Positions 35,493 through 45,077 of a stretch of DNA of 64,000 nucleotides are shown here, in pieces; position 1 is the stretch's first letter, and each line of letters begins with the position of its first letter. The stretch lies in contig JACRHC010000098.1 of assembly GCA_016217675.1 (NCBI GenBank), positions 1 to 64,000 of the forward strand, given 5' to 3'. This DNA is from Nitrospirota bacterium. Its GTDB lineage: Bacteria; Nitrospirota; Thermodesulfovibrionia; Thermodesulfovibrionales; UBA6898. The translations under genes were made by a program, and so were the position numbers. Under the pieces are notes generated by a model. It ran no database searches. It was not told the origin of the DNA and saw nothing but the letters and a program-made list of their open reading frames with translations.

Positions 35493-37646
35493 ATGCAGAT
35501 CGAACTTCAGGGTCAGCTTGAGCGCATCACCTTCCATAGCGAAGAAAACCACTTCACCATCGCAAAGATAAGGGTAAAGGGTCAGAAAGACCTGGTCACA
35601 ATCGTCGGCAGTCTCTTCTCTGTCTCTCCGGGTGAGGTCGTCAAGGTCACAGGCACATGGGACAGGCATCCAAAATTCGGTGAGCAGTTCAAGTTCACCT
35701 CCTGCGAAGTTGTAGCACCTGCCACCCTGCACGGCATCGAAAAATACCTGGGTTCAGGCCTTATCAAGGGTGTAGGCCCGGTCATGGCAAAACGGCTTAT
35801 CGAAAAGTTCGGCATCGAAACGCTCGACATTATCGAGCATCAGCATCAGCGGTTGAAAGAGGTCGAGGGCATCGGAGAAAAAAAGCTTGAGATGATCAGG
35901 GCAGCGTGGCAGGAGCAGAGAGAGGTCCGCGATGTGATGCTCTTCCTCCAGAGCCATGATGTGAGCTCTGCATACGCCTCAAAAATCTACCGCCAGTACG
36001 GCAAGGCCTCTATCGCAGTCGCTAAAGAGAACCCTTACCGGCTTGCTACAGACATCTTCGGCATCGGCTTTAAGACCGCAGACAGCATTGCGGGGAAGCT
36101 GGGCATTCCCAAAGATTCTCCCATGCGCGCAGAAGCAGGGATCCTGTATGTACTTCAGCAGTTTGCCATGAACGGCCATATCTATTATCCGCATGACGGG
36201 CTTGTTGAAGAATGCCGGGAGATCCTGGACATCAACACTGGGATCATTAAACAGGCGATCGCAGCCATTGCTGCAGAAAAGAGGATCGTCATTGATGTGG
36301 AGGCTGTGTACCTCGCGGAGTTTTATGTTGCAGAAAAGGGCATTGCTGAAAACCTCAGGGAACTGAACAGGACACAGCGCAGGCTTTTCATGATAGATCG
36401 GGACAAGGCCCTTGAGACCGTGCAGAAGAACCTGAATATCACGCTTGCCGAAAACCAGGCAAAGGCGATCAGCGAATCTCTTGATGCAAAGGTGATGGTG
36501 ATCACTGGCGGGCCAGGAACAGGTAAAACGACCATTATCAAGGCTATTATCACGCTCCATGCGCTCTCAGGCATGAGCATTCTGCTTGCAGCACCGACCG
36601 GAAGAGCAGCCAAGAGGATGGCAGAGGCGACCGGTCATGAGGCAAAGACCATTCACCGTCTGCTGGAGTACAGCCCGAAAAATGACGGCGGGTTCAAGAG
36701 GACCGAGCAGAACCCGCTTAATGCTGATCTGCTTGTGATCGATGAGACGTCCATGGTCGACACCGTGCTGATGTATCACCTGCTCAAGGCAGTGCCGAAG
36801 CAGGCAACGCTTATCCTTGTGGGTGATATTGACCAACTGCCCTCTGTCGGCGCAGGCAATGTGCTGAGGGATATCATTGATTCAAAACAGGTGCCCTGCA
36901 TCAGGCTGAACCAGATCTTCAGGCAGGCGCAGAAAAGCCTTATTGTCGTGAATGCCCACCAGATCAACAGGGGCGACATGCCGATCACGCAGACTGAAAA
37001 GAACGAGGATCAGGATTTCTACTTTATTCAAATGGAAGAGCCTGAGAAGGTGCTCGAAAAGATCATTGAACTCTGCGCCAAAAAGGTCCCTGAGAAGTTC
37101 GGTTTTGACGCGGTCAATGACATACAGGTGCTCACGCCTATGCATCGGGGCGTCGTTGGTGCGTCCAACCTGAATGTCGAACTGCAGAAGCATCTCAATA
37201 ATTCTGATGACGAACTGCATCGCGGAGGAAGGGTTATCAAGGTCAGGGACAAGGTGATGCAGATCCGGAACAACTATGACAAGGATGTTTTCAACGGCGA
37301 CATCGGCAGGATCGCATCCATTAACAGAGAGGACCAGGAGGTCATGGTCGATTATGACGGAAAGGCAGTGGCATATGACTTCTCTGAGCTTGACGAACTG
37401 ATCCTGGCGTACGCCATCTCTGTGCATAAATCGCAGGGCAGCGAATACCCTGTTGTGATCATGCCGGTCCTGACGCAGCACTACATGCTGCTGCAGAGGA
37501 ACCTGCTCTATACTGCTGTCACCCGTGGCAAAAAACTCGTTATCCTGATCGGCACAAAAAAGGCAATGGGTATTGCGATCAGGAACAACAAGCCTTCGGA
37601 GAGATATACGAAGTTAAAGGAACGGCTTATGGGAAAGAAGGGATAG
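35493..37646 (+). CDS. recD2: RecD2-type ATP-dependent DNA helicase
   Basis: 717 residues, full length for RecD2 (no RecBC needed). An N-terminal OB-like region is followed by helix-hairpin-helix units (Y-L-G-S-G-L-I-K-G-V-G-P, V-E-G-I-G-E-K-K-L). Walker A is G-G-P-G-T-G-K-T-T near residue 338. Further motifs are V-I-D-E-T-S-M-V-D, G-D-I-D-Q-L-P-S-V and, at the C-terminus, A-I-S-V-H-K-S-Q-G-S-E-Y. The enzyme unwinds DNA 5'-to-3' and takes part in repair. It is monocistronic, between two signalling units on the other strand. Confidence 0.95.
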   Translation: MQIELQGQLERITFHSEENHFTIAKIRVKGQKDLVTIVGSLFSVSPGEVVKVTGTWDRHPKFGEQFKFTSCEVVAPATLHGIEKYLGSGLIKGVGPVMAKRLIEKFGIETLDIIEHQHQRLKEVEGIGEKKLEMIRAAWQEQREVRDVMLFLQSHDVSSAYASKIYRQYGKASIAVAKENPYRLATDIFGIGFKTADSIAGKLGIPKDSPMRAEAGILYVLQQFAMNGHIYYPHDGLVEECREILDINTGIIKQAIAAIAAEKRIVIDVEAVYLAEFYVAEKGIAENLRELNRTQRRLFMIDRDKALETVQKNLNITLAENQAKAISESLDAKVMVITGGPGTGKTTIIKAIITLHALSGMSILLAAPTGRAAKRMAEATGHEAKTIHRLLEYSPKNDGGFKRTEQNPLNADLLVIDETSMVDTVLMYHLLKAVPKQATLILVGDIDQLPSVGAGNVLRDIIDSKQVPCIRLNQIFRQAQKSLIVVNAHQINRGDMPITQTEKNEDQDFYFIQMEEPEKVLEKIIELCAKKVPEKFGFDAVNDIQVLTPMHRGVVGASNLNVELQKHLNNSDDELHRGGRVIKVRDKVMQIRNNYDKDVFNGDIGRIASINREDQEVMVDYDGKAVAYDFSELDELILAYAISVHKSQGSEYPVVIMPVLTQHYMLLQRNLLYTAVTRGKKLVILIGTKKAMGIAIRNNKPSERYTKLKERLMGKKG

Positions 37647-37666
37647 AGCTCAAAGTTTGCTCAAGT

Positions 37667-40099
37667 TTACTGCTTCCCGTCCAATATCTCACGCAATCTG
37701 TTCGTCAGTTTGGCGGGTGACAGAGGCTTTTGAATAAGTATATCGCCTTTCTTCAATACACCCTGCTGGGTAATGGTTTCGTCAGTATAACCGGACATGA
37801 ATACGATCTTCACCTCCGGATAATCCCTGAGAAATATATCAGCGAGCTCCCTGCCGTTCATGTTCGGCATAATGACATCAGTCAACAGCACGTCAACAGG
37901 CCCTTCCGTCCCGGCTATTTTCAGGGCTTCATCGCCATTCTCAGCAATTAATAAACGGTAACCCAGAGGCTGGAGAATATCCCTTATCAATTTTCGGATC
38001 GACGGATCGTCATCAACGACAATGATGGTCTCCTTGCCGCCAATCATGACCTCCTGCTCCATTTCCGGCTGTTCAGCCTTCTTGTCGCGCGATACAGGCA
38101 GATAGATCTTGAAGGTCGTGCCCTTGCCCACCTCACTATACACGTATATATATCCGTTATGCTGTTTAACAATGCCGTACACTGTTGCAAGCCCAAGCCC
38201 TGTGCCCTCTCCGATCCCCTTTGTGGTGAAAAAAGGCTCAAATATCCTTTCCTGCACCTTCTTGTTCATGCCAATGCCCGTGTCACTCACCGAGAGCAGC
38301 ACATAGGCACCCCGCTCCACATTCTCATGCCGGACAATGAAATCGTCGTCCAGATAAGCATTGGCAGTCTCGATAATCAGCTTCCCGCCATTGGGCATGG
38401 AATCACGCGCGTTCACGATAAGGTTCATCACAATCTGCTCTATCTGGACAGGGTCTGCCATGATCGTGGCTAACGAAGCGTCTGTGTGGAGCTCCAGGGA
38501 TATATCCTCCCTGACCATGCGGGACATCATCTTCACCATGCTTTCAAGGCTCTTCTTAAGGTTGATCGGTTGCATCTGGAGCACCTGCTTCCTGCTGAAA
38601 GCAAGCAGCCTATGGGTAAGCTCTGCAGCCTTTTCGCCTGCCTCTTTGACAGTCAGAAGATGGTCCTTCAGGGGACTTTCAGGCGGCAGTTTAAGCAGCG
38701 TCAATTCAGTGTACCCGATGATAGCAGACAGAAGATTGTTGAAATCATGGGCAACGCCGCCGGCAAGCCGCCCTATGGATTCCATTTTCTGCGCCTGGAG
38801 CAGCTGCAGCTGCAAATTTTTCTGCTCCGTAATATCCCGCACGATATGGACCGCACCGGTCATATGACCATTTTCGGCCACAATAGGGTCGGCTGAAGCC
38901 AATACCCATATATCTTTATCCTTGAAATAGATCTCTAATTCTTCGTGCCTTATCGATCTCTGTATTTTCTTCAGAGGATGCCGGTCAGGTTTTATATCCA
39001 TATCCGGGAAGAGATCAAAAACATTGCAGCCGATAATCTCATTGTAGGGCTTTTCGAGAAATGCTGCGGTAGCCCTGTTCACCCGTATGATGCTGAATGT
39101 CTCATCCAGCATCAGCATAATATCCTTTGTTGAATCAAAGGTAATACGCCATTCTTCTGATGATTTTTTAAGGGCAGACTCTGTCTGTCTGCGCTCGGAA
39201 ATTTCCCTGTTCAGGTCTTCATTCAGTTCAACAAGGGCTGCTGTCCGCTCCTCCACCTGCTTTTCAAGTTCCTGATGGGATTTCATCAGCAGCTCTTCCG
39301 CCAGTCTGCGATCAGTTATATTCTTTGATATGATTGTCACCGCCCGTATGCTGTTATCTGCCCCCTCTATGGGGCTGAGCGAGCGAAGAAAATACTTGCC
39401 GTCCTTGCTGCTCTGCTGCTCATAGCGGAGAGAGGATCCAGTCTCAAACACTTCGCGCACCTTCCCGGTCAACATTTCTGATTCTTCGGCAGAATGAAAA
39501 TCGGCATAGGGGCGGCCGAGACATGCTTCGGATGAAAGGCCAAGCCGGGACAGGTGCATATGGTTCATGAACTGATACCGGCATTCCCTGTCAACAATAT
39601 AAATGGAGTCCTCGGTTGACTCGACCAGAGAATGATATGCGTCCTCGCATGTCAGCGCTCCTCTGTCTTCCTGTTTCAGTTCCACGGCTTTCGCCTCAAG
39701 GTCGGCAATCTTTCTGCGTGCATCCAGAAGAGCCGCAATCAGCTGCTCTTTAGATTTCTGCTTCAGATTGATGTCATACATTGTTTTTATGAATACTTTG
39801 TACATGAGAGGAGGGTTGAGGATCCTCATGCCGATCGTTATCTTCCGGGAATCTGTATCACTTCGGGAAAACCAGGCCAATTCGCAGACGAGGTCAATTG
39901 CCTTGCCGGAGGGGTCCTGAAAATGCAGCTGGATATTGTTTACCGGGATGAATTCTGCCTGTGCCTCGACTACCGAAGTTACTGCAGAACCAATGCCATC
40001 TTCAGAGACATTAATGATGATGCCGTCATAGGTTTTCCCGCCAAGGACAACATCAGCAGGCAGATTGACAGGGATTCGTTCTGATCGTCTTCTCTGCAT
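37667..40099 (-). CDS. Hybrid histidine kinase with PilZ, two PAS and a receiver domain
   Basis: 810 residues. Residues 1-105 look like PilZ (R-R-R-S-E-R-I-P-V-N-L), which binds cyclic di-GMP. Two PAS domains (about 145-260 and 310-440) are separated by a coiled coil. HisKA has its His in G-G-V-A-H-D-F-N-N-L-L; HATPase shows N-A-R-D-S-M and G-T-G-L-G-L-A-T-V; the C-terminal receiver has V-D-D-D-P and L-L-T-D-V-I-M-P. No membrane segment is seen, so it is soluble. PilZ at the front suggests direct input from c-di-GMP; output partner unknown. Confidence 0.9.
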   Translation of the reverse strand: MQRRRSERIPVNLPADVVLGGKTYDGIIINVSEDGIGSAVTSVVEAQAEFIPVNNIQLHFQDPSGKAIDLVCELAWFSRSDTDSRKITIGMRILNPPLMYKVFIKTMYDINLKQKSKEQLIAALLDARRKIADLEAKAVELKQEDRGALTCEDAYHSLVESTEDSIYIVDRECRYQFMNHMHLSRLGLSSEACLGRPYADFHSAEESEMLTGKVREVFETGSSLRYEQQSSKDGKYFLRSLSPIEGADNSIRAVTIISKNITDRRLAEELLMKSHQELEKQVEERTAALVELNEDLNREISERRQTESALKKSSEEWRITFDSTKDIMLMLDETFSIIRVNRATAAFLEKPYNEIIGCNVFDLFPDMDIKPDRHPLKKIQRSIRHEELEIYFKDKDIWVLASADPIVAENGHMTGAVHIVRDITEQKNLQLQLLQAQKMESIGRLAGGVAHDFNNLLSAIIGYTELTLLKLPPESPLKDHLLTVKEAGEKAAELTHRLLAFSRKQVLQMQPINLKKSLESMVKMMSRMVREDISLELHTDASLATIMADPVQIEQIVMNLIVNARDSMPNGGKLIIETANAYLDDDFIVRHENVERGAYVLLSVSDTGIGMNKKVQERIFEPFFTTKGIGEGTGLGLATVYGIVKQHNGYIYVYSEVGKGTTFKIYLPVSRDKKAEQPEMEQEVMIGGKETIIVVDDDPSIRKLIRDILQPLGYRLLIAENGDEALKIAGTEGPVDVLLTDVIMPNMNGRELADIFLRDYPEVKIVFMSGYTDETITQQGVLKKGDILIQKPLSPAKLTNRLREILDGKQ

Positions 40100-40236
40100 T
40101 TCAGACCGATTTTATCACATCAGAGGCACTTTAATAAGCTTTTTCTTCCAGGGTTTCGGCACGTGTGGCCGGAGAGCTGCAAGGGGAAAAAGCATTTCTG
40201 CAAGACCTTGAAACGGAAAAATGAAGTTCTTTGGTA

Positions 40237-40566
40237 TTAATAGATTGACCGGATCCTGCCGGTGCGCTTGTCAATGATCACCTTGTCGATGACCGCATTC
40301 TTCAGGTCCTTTATCTCAGCCTCAAAGTAAAGCTCTTTCTCTGCGACCTCTCCAATGACCACATCTCTTTTCTCAAAATGCTTTTTCAGGGTCTTAAGGG
40401 CTTCCTCAGCAGTGGTTATCACCTTCTTCTCCCCATAGCTTCTCTGCTGAGCTGCAGAGGCGGTGCAGGTAAAGGCAGTGCTGAACATAAGGGAGAAGAG
40501 AACGGATAAAACTGCGGCAACAACGTTAATACTTTTTTGCTTCCTGGCTGAGTTCATAGATAACAT
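40237..40566 (-). CDS. Exported PepSY-like small protein
   Basis: About 109 residues from the ATG at 40566 (40557 is an alternative). A signal peptide ends near A-S-A. The rest is one alpha/beta unit (T-A-E-E-A-L-K-T-L-K-K-H, then V-I-D-K-R-T-G-R-I-R-S-I-Y) of PepSY type, a fold known from peptidase inhibitors and sensor proteins. It sits between the terminator of the triheme cytochrome and the hybrid kinase gene. Confidence 0.65.
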   Translation of the reverse strand: MLSMNSARKQKSINVVAAVLSVLFSLMFSTAFTCTASAAQQRSYGEKKVITTAEEALKTLKKHFEKRDVVIGEVAEKELYFEAEIKDLKNAVIDKVIIDKRTGRIRSIY

Positions 40567-40607
40567 TATAAAGTTGCTTTCTTCCGGGTAAAGACTCTTT
40601 ATTTGCA

Positions 40608-40639
40608 AAAAAAGGGGCCGTTAAATCGGCCCCTTTTTT
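40608..40639. terminator. Bidirectional terminator after the triheme cytochrome gene
   Basis: AAAAGGGGCCG and CGGCCCCTTTTTT form a GC-rich stem around TTAAAT with A- and T-runs on the two sides. It lies 15 bases past the cytochrome stop on the minus strand. Confidence 0.88.
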
Positions 40640-40653
40640 ACGATCCTATACGA

Positions 40654-40971
40654 TTACTTCTTGTGGCACTTCGCGCAGTTTGCTGCGTCACTGGACTTGA
40701 ACGCCTTGGTGCCATTATGGCACTCGCCGCAGAACTTGGCTGCATTCATTTCTGCCATGGTGATCTTCGCTGTTCCCTTCTTCATCTGAAAGATCTTCGT
40801 GTGGCAGTCATTGCACTTCAGGCCCTTGTCTGCATGGATCTTACCGTCAAATACGACCTTGCCCGCACTGCCTCCTGCATACTCAACGGTCTTTCCCGGA
40901 GGCACGGCGAGAGCGCTTCCCACAAATGCCACGATCACCAGAACTACTACTGCCATTACTGTCTTCTTCAT
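40654..40971 (-). CDS. Triheme cytochrome c7-like protein
   Basis: 105 residues with a signal peptide ending at A-L-A. Three C-x2-C-H motifs (C-N-D-C-H, C-G-E-C-H, C-A-K-C-H) with distal histidines, and a lysine-rich surface. Size and spacing match the periplasmic c7/c(b)-type triheme carriers of metal- and sulfur-respiring bacteria. It should shuttle electrons between inner-membrane and outer-membrane redox complexes. It has its own terminator, so it is probably a strongly expressed single gene. Confidence 0.9.
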   Translation of the reverse strand: MKKTVMAVVVLVIVAFVGSALAVPPGKTVEYAGGSAGKVVFDGKIHADKGLKCNDCHTKIFQMKKGTAKITMAEMNAAKFCGECHNGTKAFKSSDAANCAKCHKK

Positions 40972-41127
40972 CTTCCTGAATCCTCCTTAGCGATATATTT
41001 GGCGACTAAGTCGCCTACTTTTGGTCTTAATGCACCCATCCTTTTATTTGCAATTGACTATAGCATATCACTCAACTATGAAGCAGCAGCGAATATATTA
41101 TGAAGGATTATGAACAGAGCCTCTCTT

Positions 41128-42474
41128 TTATTTTGGCAGCAACACCGCAAATGTTGCACCTTTTCCAGGCTCACTTTTTACGGATATCGTGCCGCCATGC
41201 GCCTGAACCAGTTCTTTTGCAATGGCAAGCCCTAATCCGAGACCTCCCTTGCTGCCCTTGTAAAACCGTTCGAAGATGAAAGGCAGGTCCTCCTTTTTTA
41301 TCCCCTCACCGGTATCTGAGACTTCTATAATGACAGATTGTCCTTTTTTCTTAACCTTGACTTCAACCTTCCCGTTCTTCCCTGTTGCCTTCAGAGCATT
41401 GACAAGCAGATTGATAATCACCTGGCTCATCCGGTCAGGATCAATATGCAGCGTAACCACTTCTTCGCAGTCAAGACTCAGATCCACACTCTTGTCGCTG
41501 AACATCTTACGGTACCGCTCTATGATGTTCCGGAGAAAGGTATCGAGGTTTATTGATCTTTTCTCAAGGCTGAGGCTGCTCGCCTCCGCACAGGAGAGTT
41601 CTTCGAGCCCCTCGATAATTGCCCTGAATCTCCCTATCTCTGCATGCAGTGACTGAATATGTTCCTGGTCAAGAGGTATCAGGCCGTCCATCATTCCCTC
41701 AAGTTCGCCGCGTATCGCACTCACCGGCGTCCTGAGTTCATGCGCAATGTTTGACGTCATCTTCTTCCTGAGCGATTCCTGGATCTCAAGCGCATGGGCC
41801 ATCTTATTGAAAGCCTCGGAGAGTCTGCTGATCTCGTCAATGTCTGATGCTGCGACCCTGCTGGCGAGATTGCCCTCTGCAATATCAGCAACCGCCCTGG
41901 TAAGCTGCTCCACAGGGGTAGTGAACCTCCTGGAGAAGATGACACTCAGCAGCACTGCCGCTCCTCCCATGCCGAGGACTGAAATAATGAGCAGCCTGTT
42001 TGAGCGTTTGACAAAGAAGAGCTCCTTCTGGCTGCGCAGAAATCTGAGTTCCACCCTGCCGATCTCATGGCCGGAAAGAAAAAGTGCATAGGGATGGAAA
42101 CTGCCTGTTTTATCCTTAAACCTGAGGCTCGAAATAGCCTTGATCCGCTTTTTTACATAGGGGGAAAGTATATTGACCGCACTGTCCGTATCGATCACAA
42201 AGGAGCCGTCTGCTTCGTAGAGCTTCATTTCAAAGCCTAACATAAGTGCCCAGACCGTGTTCTCGATGATCTCCGGGTTCGGCCAGACGCTGTATTTTTC
42301 AAAGGTGCTTTCGAGCGAGGTCGTGATCCAGGACGCCCTGTCCTCAACCTCTCCCTCGAGATATCCCCTGAAGTCCCGCACCATAAGCTCCCGCACAACA
42401 AGGGCAGATGAAAGGGCAATTGCAGAAACCGAAATAAGAATAAGAAATACTCTGAACCAGAGTTTTTTAAACAT
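41128..42474 (-). CDS. Membrane sensor histidine kinase (HAMP type)
   Basis: 448 residues: membrane segments near residues 8-28 and 155-175 with a periplasmic loop between; HAMP linker; HisKA with His in S-N-I-A-H-E-L-R-T-P-V-S-A; HATPase with N-L-L-V-N-A-L, D-T-G-E-G-I and G-L-G-L-G-L-A-I. It overlaps the end of its response-regulator gene by 8 bases, so the two are co-translated. Signal unknown. Confidence 0.93.
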   Translation of the reverse strand: MFKKLWFRVFLILISVSAIALSSALVVRELMVRDFRGYLEGEVEDRASWITTSLESTFEKYSVWPNPEIIENTVWALMLGFEMKLYEADGSFVIDTDSAVNILSPYVKKRIKAISSLRFKDKTGSFHPYALFLSGHEIGRVELRFLRSQKELFFVKRSNRLLIISVLGMGGAAVLLSVIFSRRFTTPVEQLTRAVADIAEGNLASRVAASDIDEISRLSEAFNKMAHALEIQESLRKKMTSNIAHELRTPVSAIRGELEGMMDGLIPLDQEHIQSLHAEIGRFRAIIEGLEELSCAEASSLSLEKRSINLDTFLRNIIERYRKMFSDKSVDLSLDCEEVVTLHIDPDRMSQVIINLLVNALKATGKNGKVEVKVKKKGQSVIIEVSDTGEGIKKEDLPFIFERFYKGSKGGLGLGLAIAKELVQAHGGTISVKSEPGKGATFAVLLPK

Positions 42475-43165
42475 CTTTTTTGATCGAGAAGCGGTAGCCC
42501 ACGCCGTAGATGGTAAGGATTATGGAAGGGTTCTTTGGATCATCCTCGATCTTGTGCCTGATGTTTTTGATATGAGCGTCAACGCTCCGCTCATATCCTT
42601 CAAACTGATACCCAAGGGCCTTGTCAACAAGCTCCTCGCGGGTAAAGACCTTGCCCGGGGCTGATGCAAGACTGAAGAGGACCTTAAACTCGGTCGGCGT
42701 AATATCGACCGCCTCACCATGCTTCTTCACGGTATAGCTGTGGCCGTCGATCATAAGGCTGCCCTTGTTAAAACTCATCGGCTCAACTGAACTGAGGTCT
42801 TCCTTCTGCGCCCTTTTCAGAAGTGCCTTAACGCGGTACACCAGCTCTCTCGGACTGAAAGGCTTTACTACATAATCGTCCGCACCGAGAGCAAAACCGG
42901 CCACACGCTCCTCTTCAGAAGACTTGGATGTGAGCATGATGATCGGGATATCACCGCTTTCCCTGATCTCCTGACAGACCTCCTCACCTGTGGTGTCAGG
43001 GAGCATTAGGTCGAGAATCACCAGGAGGGGTTTCTGCTTCAGCTGGGCTGCGACCGCGTCCTTTCCCTTCTCAAACTGCAGGACTTTGTATCCCGCCTCT
43101 TCAAGATAGACCTTTGCCACCTTTGCGATCTTCCGGTCGTCTTCAACAATGAATATCGGCTGCAT
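42467..43165 (-). CDS. OmpR/PhoB-type response regulator
   Basis: 232 residues: receiver with E-D-D near residue 7, Asp in L-V-I-L-D-L-M-L-P-D near residue 53 and the K-P-F motif, then a winged-helix domain (T-P-T-E-F-K-V-L-F, R-S-V-D-A-H-I-K-N-I-R-H-K). First gene of the two-gene operon with the HAMP kinase. Confidence 0.95.
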   Translation of the reverse strand: MQPIFIVEDDRKIAKVAKVYLEEAGYKVLQFEKGKDAVAAQLKQKPLLVILDLMLPDTTGEEVCQEIRESGDIPIIMLTSKSSEEERVAGFALGADDYVVKPFSPRELVYRVKALLKRAQKEDLSSVEPMSFNKGSLMIDGHSYTVKKHGEAVDITPTEFKVLFSLASAPGKVFTREELVDKALGYQFEGYERSVDAHIKNIRHKIEDDPKNPSIILTIYGVGYRFSIKKDV

Positions 43166-43258
43166 AGGTACAATTATACTCCCCGGATACCGGATTCCTT
43201 CATTGACAACTGAACCTTGCCGAATTCCTTTGCTCTCCGAACTCCGCCTCCACTGCCC

Positions 43259-43975
43259 TCACACTGGTCCCTCATACCCCGGAAGTGTTCCTTCCCGCGA
43301 AAAGCTGTATATAAGTTCGCCCGCCACAATAACGTGGTCAACGACGTGGACATTGATCCCTCCGAGGGCCTGAACCAGGTTGCGGGTCAGCTTGTGATCA
43401 TGGACAGATGGCTTAACACTTCCTGCGGGGTGATTGTGAGCCAGGATGACAGAGGCCGCCTTATGTCTCACTGCAGCTTCAGCAACTTTTCTCGGATGCA
43501 CAAGGGCATCCTTCACCGTGCCCTCGCTTATCAAGACCGGATAAAGAACCCTGAGCTGAGAATCAAGGCAGATGACATAAAATACTTCTTCGGAACGTCC
43601 TGCCATAAGTGGGACAAGATATTCAGCAGCTGACTCAGAATTGTTCAAAGGCTTGCGGGAATGTTTGACGCGGTCGTGGAAATAGCGGCGGGTAACATGA
43701 GGAATCATCGAAAGAAAGGCAGCCGCATTTTCGCCTATACCGTCAACAGAGGCTAAGTCCTTTGGGTCTGCCTCAAGAACGGCAGAAAGACTGCCAAATC
43801 TATGAATGAGTTTATGTGCAAGAGGGTTGGTATCCAGACGGGGAACGGCCTGAAAGAGAAGCAGTTCGAGCACTTGATGATCCTCAAAGCCATCCAGGCC
43901 TTCTTTAAGAAAACGCATACGCAACCGTTTGCGGTGACCTGTATGCAATTGCCCCCCTGAAGCTGATTTAGCCAT
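43259..43975 (-). CDS. radC: RadC-family JAB-domain protein
   Basis: 238 residues: N-terminal helix-hairpin-helix (L-A-S-V-D-G-I-G-E-N-A-A) and a C-terminal JAB/MPN domain with L-A-H-N-H-P-A-G-S-V-K-P-S-V-H-D, the H-x-H...D zinc ligands. Once thought to be a DNA-repair protein, its real role is unclear. It is 48 bases upstream of nusB's end on the same strand. Confidence 0.93.
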   Translation of the reverse strand: MAKSASGGQLHTGHRKRLRMRFLKEGLDGFEDHQVLELLLFQAVPRLDTNPLAHKLIHRFGSLSAVLEADPKDLASVDGIGENAAAFLSMIPHVTRRYFHDRVKHSRKPLNNSESAAEYLVPLMAGRSEEVFYVICLDSQLRVLYPVLISEGTVKDALVHPRKVAEAAVRHKAASVILAHNHPAGSVKPSVHDHKLTRNLVQALGGINVHVVDHVIVAGELIYSFSREGTLPGYEGPV

Positions 43976-44023
43976 GCATTATCCCCATTGAGTCTGCAGA
44001 AACGTTGTTGTATTGCCTGTAGT

Positions 44024-44458
44024 CTATTTTTTAGGTTCGTCTTTCTTTGACTTTTTTCTGCTCTCTCGTGCTATCTTGTCCAGAAGGCCGTTAATAAATG
44101 AGGCTGCTTCTGAGGAAGAGAATTTCTTGGCGATTTCAAGCGACTCATTGATCGTCACTGCAGGAGGAATATCATTTCGGTAAAGGAGCTCGAAGACGGC
44201 AAAGCGCATAATGTTTCTGTCTACTGAGGCCATACGGTCCATCTTCCAGTGCTCCGCAGCCTGCCGGATCCTGTTGTCTATTTCTTCAAGGTGTTCAAGG
44301 GTGCCGCTGACAAGCTCTTCGGAAAATTGCTTGATATCCTTATGCTCCTTCTTTGTTGGATCAAGGTCTTCCACAGCCCTGAAATCAGACCGGTGTCCGG
44401 TAAATTCATACTGAAAGAGCATCTGGAGGGCAAGTTCCCTGGCCTTGCGACGGTTCAT
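44024..44458 (-). CDS. nusB: Transcription antitermination factor NusB
   Basis: 144 residues: R-R-K-A-R-E-L-A-L-Q-M-L-F-Q-Y-E at the start, D-R-N-I-M-R-F-A-V-F-E-L in the middle, and the C-terminal S-F-I-N-G-L-L-D-K-I-A. A lysine-rich tail is added. NusB with NusE prevents early termination in rRNA operons. It is downstream of the riboflavin genes, a common arrangement (ribBA-ribH-nusB). Confidence 0.95.
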   Translation of the reverse strand: MNRRKARELALQMLFQYEFTGHRSDFRAVEDLDPTKKEHKDIKQFSEELVSGTLEHLEEIDNRIRQAAEHWKMDRMASVDRNIMRFAVFELLYRNDIPPAVTINESLEIAKKFSSSEAASFINGLLDKIARESRKKSKKDEPKK

Positions 44459-44467
44459 AAGGCAGCA

Positions 44468-44596
44468 ATCAGCTTACAGCGGTCAGCGGTCAGCATAAAA
44501 ATCAAAAAATCATTGAGAAGCCAGTCGACAGAAAAACCTGTTTCCGGGTGATATCGTCTGTAGTATTTGCTGTAGCTTAACACTGATAGCTGAAAG
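44468..44596. repeat. CAGC/GCTG-rich intergenic repeat (ribH-nusB gap)
   Basis: CAGCTTACAGCGGTCAGCGGTCAGC near 44470 and GCTGTAGCTTAACACTGATAGCTGAAAGC near 44570 are diverged and partly inverted copies of one unit. Nothing coding was recognised in this 139-base gap. Confidence 0.5.
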
Positions 44597-44597
44597 C

Positions 44598-45059
44598 TTA
44601 TAGCTTCTTGAACACTTGCGCCATTTCGATGGCAGTGACAGCAGCATCGAAGCCCTTGTTGCCGCTCTTGGTGCCGGCCCGTTCAACCGCCTGTTCGATC
44701 GTGTCTGTGGTGAGTACGCCAAAAGCGATCGGCACTCCCGTGTCAAGCGAAACTGAGGCGACACCCTTAGAAACCTCTGCCGCAACATAGTCAAAGTGAG
44801 GAGTTGCACCCCTGATGACCGTGCCAAGGCAGATCACGGCATGATAGGAGCCCTTCTCTGCAACTTTCTTGGCTGCAAGAGGTATCTCAAAGGCGCCCGG
44901 AACTTTTACGACATCAATATCTTCATCTTTTGCGCCATGCCGCAAAAGAGCATCCACTGCGCCATCAAGAAGCTTGCCAGTGATAAAATCATTGAACCTG
45001 CTCACGATAATCGCAAACTTCAGCCCCTTTGCCTGTAATTCACCCTGGATAACTTTCAT
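44598..45059 (-). CDS. ribH: Lumazine synthase RibH
   Basis: 153 residues: [10 protein letters not shown] at the start, [26 protein letters not shown] (catalytic His) and [11 protein letters not shown]. It condenses ribityl-aminouracil with dihydroxybutanone phosphate to lumazine, the penultimate riboflavin step. It is 18 bases after the ribBA stop. Confidence 0.96.
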   Translation of the reverse strand: MKVIQGELQAKGLKFAIIVSRFNDFITGKLLDGAVDALLRHGAKDEDIDVVKVPGAFEIPLAAKKVAEKGSYHAVICLGTVIRGATPHFDYVAAEVSKGVASVSLDTGVPIAFGVLTTDTIEQAVERAGTKSGNKGFDAAVTAIEMAQVFKKL

Positions 45060-45077
45060 GGTTTCCTCCTGTTGCTT

